DNA of 31,565 nt. Origin: Ruthenibacterium sp. (GTDB lineage: Bacteria > Bacillota > Clostridia > Oscillospirales > Ruminococcaceae). Location: the NCBI GenBank assembly GCA_020025255.1, contig JAHHSK010000018.1, positions 1 to 31,565 on the forward strand, in the 5' to 3' direction. Shown here one piece after another: positions 16,493 to 23,320 of this stretch. Below the pieces are notes generated by a model that had not been told where the DNA came from, did not search any database, and worked only from the letters and a program-made list of their open reading frames with translations. Every line of letters starts with the position of its first letter. The stretch's first letter is position 1. Made by a program: the position numbers and the translations under genes.

Positions 16493-17614
16493 TTATACAT
16501 CTTTTGCATGGCTTCGTAAACGGTTCTGTGCCGGAAAAAGACCACATGCAAGCGCACACAGCAAGAAAAGAAAGAAAAGGACATCGGCAGGCATGCGTAT
16601 GGCAATCAGCGGTTTTGCATACACATGGACATTGGCTGTCAGCGCATGCGGAAAGCATTTTGCAAGCACACGGAAAAGCACAAGGGAGCAGGGGAGATGC
16701 AGGATGCGGGAAAGCACAAGAGGACGAAGCGATATCGAAGGGGAGACTAAACTTCGCACCTGCAGAAAAATACAGCTTCCCATAAGGCTCAGCGCGGCGC
16801 AGCACAGGGTGCTGCGATACGGCGCGTTTGTTTCGCAGGCGGCGCGGCAGGCAGAGGTTACCTCAAGGAAAACAGAGGCAAGATAGCGTATGAAAGGGGA
16901 TGCATTGGCAGGGGTAAGCATATGCGTCAGAAAGGAAAAGAAGGTCACGGTGCCGCACAGCATCAGGATCGCACGGATACTGCTTTGCACCGATTCACAA
17001 AACAGGGCGGTTGGGCTGGGCTTATTTTGCCGCGCGGCGGCCTTAGGGTGGGTTTGAGAATCAATGCTGCGGGCGGAGTGCGGATGCCGGGGATGCATCC
17101 AAAACGCGGCAGCTGCCCCGCATATGGCCTGTGCGCCAAGCTGGGAAAGAAAAAGAAGCCAGCCGCCGTTGATGTTTTTCAGCATCATCACGCCGACCCC
17201 ATTTAGAATAAAGCCGGGGCTGATGCCTACGCAGCACACCAGCATCCGTTCGGCTTCACAGCGCGTGAGCTCGCCCGAGCGATAAAGAGAATCCACGGCT
17301 TTGGCGCCGGGTGCAAAGCCGCTGAGTATGCCGCATGCGAGTGCTGCGCCGGCTTTCCGGCTGTGAATGTGAAGAAGCTTCAAAAAGGGATTTAAGAAAA
17401 AGAAAAGGTTTGCAAAGCGGCTTTCCAAAAAAAGGGAAGAAAGAATCATAAACGGGAACAGGGCGGGGATCAGGGTTTCCGTGCAAAGCAAAAGACCCTG
17501 GCTTACACCGGAAGCGGCACGCTCCGGACGCAGAATGATCCCGATGCATAGGAATAAGAGCAGGAATGACCATATCCATTCCGTGAATGCACGTTTTCGT
17601 TTCAGCAAATTCAT
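16493..17614 (-). CDS. YlbJ-like nucleoside-recognition (Gate) membrane protein
   Basis: A 373-residue polytopic membrane protein of the Gate/nucleoside-recognition family, closest in pattern to sporulation protein YlbJ. Diagnostic stretches are LIPALFPFMILSSLF near residues 45-60, CGILSGFAPGAKAVDSLY at about 95-112, and a segment with EAERMLVCCVGISPGFIL. In Bacillus, ylbJ belongs to the SigE regulon and is needed for spore cortex formation. The location beside yqfC, another sporulation gene, agrees. The start ATG has GGGAGGG upstream. The C-terminal third contains many Cys/Ala/Leu residues and diverges from typical YlbJ, so strict orthology is unproven. Confidence 0.78.
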   Translation of the reverse strand: MNLLKRKRAFTEWIWSFLLLFLCIGIILRPERAASGVSQGLLLCTETLIPALFPFMILSSLFLESRFANLFFFLNPFLKLLHIHSRKAGAALACGILSGFAPGAKAVDSLYRSGELTRCEAERMLVCCVGISPGFILNGVGVMMLKNINGGWLLFLSQLGAQAICGAAAAFWMHPRHPHSARSIDSQTHPKAAARQNKPSPTALFCESVQSSIRAILMLCGTVTFFSFLTHMLTPANASPFIRYLASVFLEVTSACRAACETNAPYRSTLCCAALSLMGSCIFLQVRSLVSPSISLRPLVLSRILHLPCSLVLFRVLAKCFPHALTANVHVYAKPLIAIRMPADVLFFLFLLCALACGLFPAQNRLRSHAKDV

Positions 17615-17637
17615 AAATCAACCCTCCCGCATGATAT
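17611..17637 (+). promoter_or_regulatory. Possible SigE-type promoter for yqfCD
   Basis: TCATAAA (17611-17617) and CATGATAT (17630-17637) loosely match the SigE -35 (TCATATT) and -10 (CATACAAT) elements with suitable spacing. It overlaps the start codon of the divergent ylbJ-like gene. The support is weak and rests partly on the known SigE control of yqfCD. Confidence 0.3.
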
Positions 17638-17676
17638 ATATGATTTGAAGAAACAAAAAAGCAGGGAGTGCGGCGG

Positions 17677-17988
17677 ATGCGCAGAAAAAAGAAATATAAA
17701 GAGGCCTATTCTGTTCGCCGGGCGTTCGGATTCGGAATACAGCAGATTGCTCCGCTATTATACGGCAAACCGATCCTGCATCTGGAATGCGGCGGCAAAG
17801 CGGAAATTGAAAACTGCAAAGGGATTTTGCAGTATGATGACCGCAAACTGAAGCTTGATATGGGAAATATGTGGCTGCTGCTGGAGGGGGATGACCTTCG
17901 GGTGGAAACCTACCGGGAGTCCTGCCTTACGATACGCGGACGCATATTTTCGGTTCGCCTTGGAGGAGAGGGGGAACAACACCGATGA
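17677..17988 (+). CDS. yqfC: Sporulation protein YqfC (YabP/YqfC family)
   Basis: A 103-residue protein of the YabP/YqfC family: basic N-terminus RRKKKYKEAYSV, then beta-rich sequence with GKPILHLECGGKAEIENCKG and a C-terminal ETYRESCLTIRGRI, as in Bacillus YqfC (about 93 residues). In Bacillus it is a SigE-controlled mother-cell gene of uncertain biochemical role. The start is taken as ATG 17677, with GGGAG ending eight bases upstream. An upstream in-frame GTG at 17668 overlaps that ribosome site and is less likely. Its stop overlaps the yqfD start, so the two are coupled, the conserved arrangement in spore-formers. Confidence 0.9.
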   Translation: MRRKKKYKEAYSVRRAFGFGIQQIAPLLYGKPILHLECGGKAEIENCKGILQYDDRKLKLDMGNMWLLLEGDDLRVETYRESCLTIRGRIFSVRLGGEGEQHR

Positions 17989-19187
17989 TGCAGCGTCTTG
18001 TGCCGTATCTGGAAGGAAGGATTCGCTTTCAGGCGGAAGGGGGACGGTATGAATGGTTTATCAACCAATGTGAACAGGCGGGGCTGACGATGGAAAAAAT
18101 CTGCCCTACCTCCACGGGCTTTACCGCGGAAACAACGCCTTCTGCCTATAAAAAAATGCACCGATATGCCCGCATGAGCCGGTGCCGAATAAGAACAACG
18201 GAAAAACACGGCCTGTATTTTGCTTTATATGCATGGAGAAAGCGTTACGGCATCGCAGCAGGGCTGATTTTGGGAATGCTGATGCTGTTTTGTGGGCAGA
18301 ATCTTATATGGAACATCTGCTTTGTGGATTTTTCACCGCAGCAGCAGATCACTATCCGGGAAAAACTGTTTGAAAACGGAATCTATGAAGGAGCGGTGCA
18401 TAACAGAGAAAAACTGCTGCGCACTTGCGCAGCGATCTTTACAGGAACGGAAGAATACGGGTGGCTTTCATTGAATTTTGTAAAAGGGCGTTTGGTTGTG
18501 GAAAAAACCGATCGCCTGCAAACACCGGCGCTGATCGGGCAGCAATATACCGATGTTGTGGCGGCCGCTGATGGCCGGGTGCAGAGTGTGGAGCCGCAGG
18601 GTGGTTTTGTTTGTGTGCGCAAGGGACAATATGTGGCAAAAGGGCAGATGCTGGTGCAGGGTCTGCGCATTGGGGAATACGGCAGGCTGGACTGCACCCA
18701 TGCGCAGGCGCAGGTCATGGCAGAGGTGGAAAAAAACTATCGCTGCACACAGCCGCTCCGGCTGCGCTTTTCATCGCCTTTAGGAAAAACCAAAACGTAT
18801 TATAAGCTGTGGCTGCCATGGGGCGAGCTTGCGCTTTACCGAAAAATAGATGTGCCGCCGAACGCACGGCAAACCGTGACGCGTCGTCCCGCTGCACCGT
18901 TTGGCTTTCACCTTCCGATTACGATTGAGGAAATTACAGTGCGCGAGCAGGAAAATGCCGAGCAGATGCTGACGCCGGAGCTGGCGCAGGAAAGGGCGTA
19001 TGACCAAATTTTAGAGCAGATGCGCGCAGAATTCGGCAGCTTTACGATTCTGGAAGAGAAAAAACAGGTGGAAGCAGCAGAAGATGCGCTGACCCTGACG
19101 ATGCATGTGCGTTTCCTTGCGGATATTGCAAGAACCGTTCCGGGAACGCCGCTGGAAAAAATCGAGCTGCCGCAGCAGGAAGAATAA
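17985..19187 (+). CDS. yqfD: Sporulation protein YqfD
   Basis: A 400-residue protein, nearly the same length as Bacillus YqfD (398). The N-terminal part covers residues 1-85, one strong membrane segment lies at about 88-112 (YGIAAGLILGMLMLF), and a large extracytoplasmic region follows, containing GRVQSVEPQGGFVCVRKGQYVAKGQ in pieces. In Bacillus it belongs to the SigE regulon and is required for efficient sporulation, with unknown mechanism. Adjacent in-frame ATGs at 17985 and 17988 are both possible starts, and GGAGGAGAGGGGG precedes them. It overlaps yqfC by four bases. The next gene, phoH, follows after a 230-base gap with its own promoter. Confidence 0.92.
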   Translation: MMQRLVPYLEGRIRFQAEGGRYEWFINQCEQAGLTMEKICPTSTGFTAETTPSAYKKMHRYARMSRCRIRTTEKHGLYFALYAWRKRYGIAAGLILGMLMLFCGQNLIWNICFVDFSPQQQITIREKLFENGIYEGAVHNREKLLRTCAAIFTGTEEYGWLSLNFVKGRLVVEKTDRLQTPALIGQQYTDVVAAADGRVQSVEPQGGFVCVRKGQYVAKGQMLVQGLRIGEYGRLDCTHAQAQVMAEVEKNYRCTQPLRLRFSSPLGKTKTYYKLWLPWGELALYRKIDVPPNARQTVTRRPAAPFGFHLPITIEEITVREQENAEQMLTPELAQERAYDQILEQMRAEFGSFTILEEKKQVEAAEDALTLTMHVRFLADIARTVPGTPLEKIELPQQEE

Positions 19188-19254
19188 GTGTGTGAAAAAA
19201 TTTGTAAAAATGTGGCGTATCTGCACAAAATACCCTTTTAATTTTCAACAAATA

Positions 19255-19263
19255 TGCTATAAT
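19255..19263 (+). promoter_or_regulatory. Extended -10 promoter before phoH
   Basis: TGCTATAAT is a perfect extended -10 element. The -35 region (around 19235-19240) is poor, as is usual for this class. A start near 19270 leaves a leader of about 150 bases before phoH, containing the palindrome-like CGGCAGGATCCTGTCG (19371-19386). I recognise no known riboswitch in it. Confidence 0.65.
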
Positions 19264-19417
19264 TAAGTCAGCTGTGATTAAAATGGTGTCAAACAAGGAC
19301 ATTCGATCCTATCCCAAAGGGAAGGAAGGGTGCACGCCGGGTTTGGCACAGGTGAAAAAAGCACAAGCAGCGGCAGGATCCTGTCGTGTGGAAATACAGA
19401 TAATAAGAGGTGTTCTA

Positions 19418-20383
19418 ATGGCGCAAACAGTGCTTGAACTGGATTCGATCGATACGGCACTTGCCATTTTCGGAAGCGGGGATGAAAATATCCGTCTGCT
19501 GGAGCAGACGTTTCAGGTTACTGCCGTCTGCCGCGGTACGGAAATCAAGCTTTCCGGAGAAGAAGAAAACATTGTGCAGGCGCGCAAGGCCGTTGACGCA
19601 ATGCTGACACTGCTGGCAGACGGGGCAGTGCTGGAAGAACAAACAGTTCGATACTGCATGCAGCTGGCAACCAGCGGCCAGGAAGAAAAGGCAAAGGATC
19701 TGACCGGCGATTTTATTGCCATTACAGCAAAAGGGCGTCCGATCCGTCCAAAGACGTTAAGACAGAAAACATACACAAGGGCAATCAGCGAAAATTCGAT
19801 CACGTTCGGTGTCGGCCCGGCCGGTACAGGAAAGACGTATTTAGCGGTTGCCATGGCGGTCAAGGCATTCAAGGCGCGCGAAATCAGCCGGATCATCCTT
19901 ACCCGCCCCGCGGTGGAAGCAGGGGAAAAGCTGGGCTTCTTGCCGGGGGATCTGCAGGATAAGGTGGATCCGTATCTTCGCCCGCTGTATGATGCCTTGT
20001 TTGATATGTTTGGGGCAGAAACCTTTGAAAAGCTGCAGGAAAAACAGCTGATCGAGGTGGCGCCGCTTGCCTATATGCGCGGGCGCACACTGGACGATGC
20101 ATTTATCATTTTGGATGAAGCACAGAACACAAGTCCCGAACAGATGAAAATGTTCCTGACGCGCATGGGAGCCGGCTCCAAGGTCGTGGTTACGGGGGAT
20201 ATCACCCAGATCGACCTGCCGGATAAGGCGCGTTCGGGGCTTGTGGATGCGTTGCATGTATTACGGGATATCGATGGCATCGCGATGATCCATTTTTCAG
20301 AAACCGATGTAGTGCGTCATCGGCTTGTGCAAGAAATTATTCGTGCCTACGATAAAGCGCAGGCAGAACGAAATAAAAGATAA
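19418..20383 (+). CDS. phoH: PhoH-family ATPase
   Basis: A 321-residue cytoplasmic P-loop protein of the PhoH/YlaK type. A KH-like N-terminal region (about 1-110) precedes Walker A GPAGTGKT at 133-140 and Walker B ILDEAQN with Asp233-Glu234. RARSGLVDAL-type sequence lies near the end. PhoH proteins are linked to RNA metabolism, and the position beside ybeY is conserved in Firmicutes, pointing to rRNA processing or quality control. The reading frame stays open upstream to 19274, but that extension has no family resemblance. ATG 19418 has AAGAGG seven bases upstream and gives the usual length. Confidence 0.95.
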   Translation: MAQTVLELDSIDTALAIFGSGDENIRLLEQTFQVTAVCRGTEIKLSGEEENIVQARKAVDAMLTLLADGAVLEEQTVRYCMQLATSGQEEKAKDLTGDFIAITAKGRPIRPKTLRQKTYTRAISENSITFGVGPAGTGKTYLAVAMAVKAFKAREISRIILTRPAVEAGEKLGFLPGDLQDKVDPYLRPLYDALFDMFGAETFEKLQEKQLIEVAPLAYMRGRTLDDAFIILDEAQNTSPEQMKMFLTRMGAGSKVVVTGDITQIDLPDKARSGLVDALHVLRDIDGIAMIHFSETDVVRHRLVQEIIRAYDKAQAERNKR

Positions 20384-20397
20384 AAGGATGTGTCAAT

Positions 20398-20895
20398 ATG
20401 TCTCATAAGGTGTACATCACAAATCAGCAGCATACCGTTAAGGTGCCCTCCGGTCTTCGGATCTTGATCCGGCGTTCCTGCCATGCTGTGCTGGAAGCGG
20501 AAAAGTTTGAAGGGCCTGCGGAAATCAGCGTTACATTTGTAGATAACGCAGAAATCCAGCGTCTGAACAAGCAGTACCGCAATAAGGATGCGGCAACCGA
20601 TGTTCTGAGCTTCCCGCTTGGGGAAAATAACGAATACGATATCAATCAGGAAACCGGTGCAGCCATGCTGGGCGATATCGTTATTTCCATGGAGCGAGCC
20701 ATGGAGCAAGCGCAGCTTTACGGGCATTCTCTGCAGCGGGAGGTCGCATTCCTTACCGTTCATTCCATGTTCCACCTTTTGGGATATGACCATGAAAACG
20801 GCGGCATGGAAGCAGTCCGCATGCGCGAAAAGGAAGAAACGGCGCTGATTCAGCTGGGGCTGCCGCGCACAGTTTCCTACGGACAGGTAGAGTAA
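20398..20895 (+). CDS. ybeY: Endoribonuclease YbeY
   Basis: A 165-residue zinc-dependent endoribonuclease that matures the 16S rRNA 3' end and takes part in ribosome quality control. The metal-binding signature HSMFHLLGYDH supplies His122, His126 and His132. The preceding LNKQYRNKDAATDVLSFP block is also diagnostic. The length is typical (150-165). It lies 14 bases after phoH and is probably co-transcribed with it. The dgkA start follows its stop by one base. Confidence 0.97.
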   Translation: MSHKVYITNQQHTVKVPSGLRILIRRSCHAVLEAEKFEGPAEISVTFVDNAEIQRLNKQYRNKDAATDVLSFPLGENNEYDINQETGAAMLGDIVISMERAMEQAQLYGHSLQREVAFLTVHSMFHLLGYDHENGGMEAVRMREKEETALIQLGLPRTVSYGQVE

Positions 20896-20896
20896 A

Positions 20897-21358
20897 ATGA
20901 AACAGCGTTTTGCAGACAGCTTTTTCTATGCTGCGCAGGGGATCCGCACGGCTGTGCGGGAAGAACGCAATATGCGCTTTCATTTATGTGCGGCATTCTA
21001 TGTGTATCTGTTTTCGCTGTTTTATGATTTCGGAAAAACGGAATATATTCTCATTACCCTGATGATCGCGGGCGTTCTTGCGCTGGAGCTGGTAAATTCC
21101 AGCTTGGAGCGCACGGTGGAACGCCCTTCGCCGGAACGGTATATGACAGCGGGCGTCGTGAAAGATATGGCGGCAGGCGCCGTTTTGATTTTCAGCATCG
21201 GAAGTGCAGTCGGAGGGATACTGCTTTTCTGGGATGTGGCTGTATTTGGCCGTATGCTTGCCTTTTTTATGGGAAGACCCTGGTGTGCCCTGCTGCTTGC
21301 GGGTTCACTTGCCGCAGCATGGAAGTTTATTTTTGGAAAACGGAAGGAAGACAGATAA
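20897..21358 (+). CDS. dgkA: Diacylglycerol/undecaprenol kinase family protein
   Basis: A 153-residue small membrane kinase of the DgkA family, which in Gram-positives usually phosphorylates undecaprenol and so feeds the lipid carrier pool for wall synthesis. RNMRFHLCAA, LELVNSSLERTVE and KDMAAGAVLI correspond to the family's active-site helices. Three hydrophobic segments form the core, and a fourth hydrophobic stretch near residue 130 precedes a basic tail, making it slightly longer than typical (about 120-140). It sits between ybeY and era, the standard Firmicutes order. The stop is directly abutted by the TTG start of era. Confidence 0.93.
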   Translation: MKQRFADSFFYAAQGIRTAVREERNMRFHLCAAFYVYLFSLFYDFGKTEYILITLMIAGVLALELVNSSLERTVERPSPERYMTAGVVKDMAAGAVLIFSIGSAVGGILLFWDVAVFGRMLAFFMGRPWCALLLAGSLAAAWKFIFGKRKEDR

Positions 21359-22261
21359 TTGCACAACGAACAGACAAAATCGCTATTTGCCGCGCTTGTC
21401 GGCCGTCCCAATGTGGGAAAATCCTCCCTGATGAATGAACTGGTAGGCGAAAAGGTTGCGATCGTCACCTCAAAACCGCAGACCACGCGTACACGGATCA
21501 CCGGGATCCTGACCCGTGATGCAGTGCAGTATGTTTTTTTGGATACACCGGGGATTCATCGGCCGCGCACCAAGCTGGGGGAACGCATGAAAAAAACGAC
21601 TGCGGATTCGGTTGCCGAAGTGGATGTGGCTGTCATGCTGTTTGAACCGTACGGTGAACTGACCGAGGCGGAGCAGGGATTGATCGAGGAGATCCGAGCA
21701 AAGAAAGTTCCTGCGATTGCGGCAGTAAACAAAACGGATACGTTGAAAAAGCAAGCCGATCTTGCAGCACGGATACAGTTTTTGCAGCAGACCGGGGTGT
21801 TCCGCAAGGTCGTGTCGATTTGCGTGGCCGAACATAAGGGATGCGAGGAGCTTTTAAAGGAAATCGAACCGTATGCGATCGAAAGCCCGCATTATTTCCC
21901 GGATGATGCGTATACCGATATGCCGGAAAAAGAGCTGGTGGCAGAAATTCTGCGTGAAAAGCTGCTTTTGAATCTGCGCGATGAAATTCCGCACGGCACC
22001 GCAGTTACGGTGGAACGCTTCAAAGAGCGGGCAGAGAAAAACATTATCGATATCGATGTCAATATCTACTGCGAAAAGAAAAGCCATAAGGGAATGATCA
22101 TCGGTAAGGGCGGACAGATGCTCAAAAAGATTGCCTCACAGGCACGTTTGGAATGTGAGGAGTTTTTGGATGCCCGCGTCAACTTGCAGTGCTGGGTAAA
22201 GGTGAAGGATGACTGGCGCGATAATGAGCTGACGCTGTATAATCTGGGGTTTAAAAAATAA
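21359..22261 (+). CDS. era: GTPase Era
   Basis: A 300-residue GTPase for 30S subunit assembly that binds the 16S rRNA 3' end through a C-terminal KH domain. Visible G-motifs are GRPNVGKS (G1), a switch region with TTRTR, DTPGIH (G3) and NKTD (G4). The KH domain shows IGKGGQMLKKI near residues 243-253. The start is TTG at 21359, immediately after the dgkA stop, with GGAAGGAAG eight bases upstream. The frame offers no better start. Length matches the family (about 300). A strong terminator follows, so this operon probably ends here and recO has its own unit. Confidence 0.97.
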   Translation: MHNEQTKSLFAALVGRPNVGKSSLMNELVGEKVAIVTSKPQTTRTRITGILTRDAVQYVFLDTPGIHRPRTKLGERMKKTTADSVAEVDVAVMLFEPYGELTEAEQGLIEEIRAKKVPAIAAVNKTDTLKKQADLAARIQFLQQTGVFRKVVSICVAEHKGCEELLKEIEPYAIESPHYFPDDAYTDMPEKELVAEILREKLLLNLRDEIPHGTAVTVERFKERAEKNIIDIDVNIYCEKKSHKGMIIGKGGQMLKKIASQARLECEEFLDARVNLQCWVKVKDDWRDNELTLYNLGFKK

Positions 22262-22283
22262 GCAAAAGCAGCTGCACATACGG

Positions 22284-22330
22284 GCAGATGGCGCGCAAAA
22301 GCAGAAAATCTGCCGCGTCATCTGCTTTTT
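22284..22330 (+). terminator. Intrinsic terminator of the phoH-era operon
   Basis: GCAGATGGCGCG (22284-22295) pairs with CGCGTCATCTGC (22314-22325), with one G-U pair. A nested stem GCAGA/TCTGC (22301-22313) lies inside, and five T follow (22326-22330). Confidence 0.9.
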
Positions 22331-22397
22331 GGACAACATTTCCGCTGATATATGCACTACAATGGTGCATAGTAGGTATTGAGCGGAGGTGTTGATC

Positions 22398-22625
22398 ATG
22401 AAAACAAACGATTACTGGAAAACGTTTGAGAGTACGGGTGAAGTGAAGGACTACCTTTCGTATAAACAGCACTGTGCCGAGGAGGAAGAATATCATGCAG
22501 CTTACGACAACCGGGTTGGTGCTGCGTGCAACCAAAACAGGGGAAGCCAATCGAGTTCTGCAGATCCTGACGCCCAACGGAGTAGTCAGCGCCATAGCAA
22601 AAGGCGCACTGCGGCTGAAAAATAA
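22398..22625 (+). CDS. yqzL: YqzL-like small protein overlapping recO
   Basis: A 75-residue frame whose first 30 residues (NDYWKTFESTGEVKDYLSYK) match the pattern of YqzL, a very small Firmicutes protein (about 45-50 residues) encoded between era and recO. GCGGAGGT lies eight bases before its ATG. The last 43 or so codons overlap recO in another frame. They are rich in Ser, Arg, Gln and Asn and look like passive translation of recO sequence. So the N-terminal part is very likely a real gene, while the C-terminal extension may be a loss of the original stop. Its function is unknown in any species I can recall. Confidence 0.75.
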   Translation: MKTNDYWKTFESTGEVKDYLSYKQHCAEEEEYHAAYDNRVGAACNQNRGSQSSSADPDAQRSSQRHSKRRTAAEK

Positions 22626-23235
22626 GCTGTTCAGTGCAACAAGCCTTTTTTGTTACAGCGAATTTATTCTGTTTGAGGGCAAATCCATGTATGTTGTGGA
22701 TGATGCATCGGTAAAACAGGTGTTTTGGGGGATTCACGAAAGTGTAGAGAAAATGGCACTTGCCATGTACTTTGCCGAAATCGCCTCGACGATTGCGCCC
22801 ACAGGGGACGATGCGGGGCAGCAGCTGCGGCTGCTGCTCAACACGCTTTATTTTTTAAGTGAAGGAAAACGGCCGCCCCGGCTGATGAAATCCATTTATG
22901 AACTGCGGGCCATGACGCTGGCCGGGTTCATGCCGGATCTGATCGCCTGTTCGGATTGTGTGAAATATGAGGGCGGCCCATTTTTATTCGATGCCGTGCG
23001 GGGAAGGCTGTATTGTGAAAAATGTGCGGCAAAAAGGGACCGGGAATGCAATTTGGATGCACCGGCTCTGGCAGCACTGCGCTACATCGCATACAGCGAG
23101 GATACAAAGCTGTTTTCGTTTCATCTTTCCGATGCATCCTTGGCTTATCTGGGAAGGGCGACCGCAGACTGGGTGATGACCTGCATGGATAAGCCGCTGC
23201 GATCGCTTGAATTCCTGAACACGGTTTTGGAATAA
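22495..23235 (+). CDS. recO: DNA repair protein RecO
   Basis: A 246-residue recombination mediator that loads RecA onto SSB-coated single-stranded DNA in the RecFOR pathway. An N-terminal OB-fold covers about 1-80 (LTTTGLVLRATKTGEANRVL). A helical region follows, then a Cys4 zinc site: CSDC near residues 150-153 and CEKC near 180-183. The length matches the usual 240-255. ATG 22495 is preceded by GAGGAGGAAG. The open frame extends to 22474 without a better start. It starts 131 bases inside the yqzL frame, so translation of the two is probably coupled. Confidence 0.95.
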   Translation: MQLTTTGLVLRATKTGEANRVLQILTPNGVVSAIAKGALRLKNKLFSATSLFCYSEFILFEGKSMYVVDDASVKQVFWGIHESVEKMALAMYFAEIASTIAPTGDDAGQQLRLLLNTLYFLSEGKRPPRLMKSIYELRAMTLAGFMPDLIACSDCVKYEGGPFLFDAVRGRLYCEKCAAKRDRECNLDAPALAALRYIAYSEDTKLFSFHLSDASLAYLGRATADWVMTCMDKPLRSLEFLNTVLE

Positions 23236-23320
23236 ACGGGGATCTATTTGCAAATCAAATGGGCTGGGTTTCAGCTTGGAATCGTACGGAATTGCAGCCG
23301 TACCACAAAAAGAGGGTATT

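Noticed and set aside
19274..19417. 48-codon N-terminal extension of phoH
   Set aside because: It lacks a ribosome site and homology. The ATG at 19418 has both a ribosome site and the family N-terminus.
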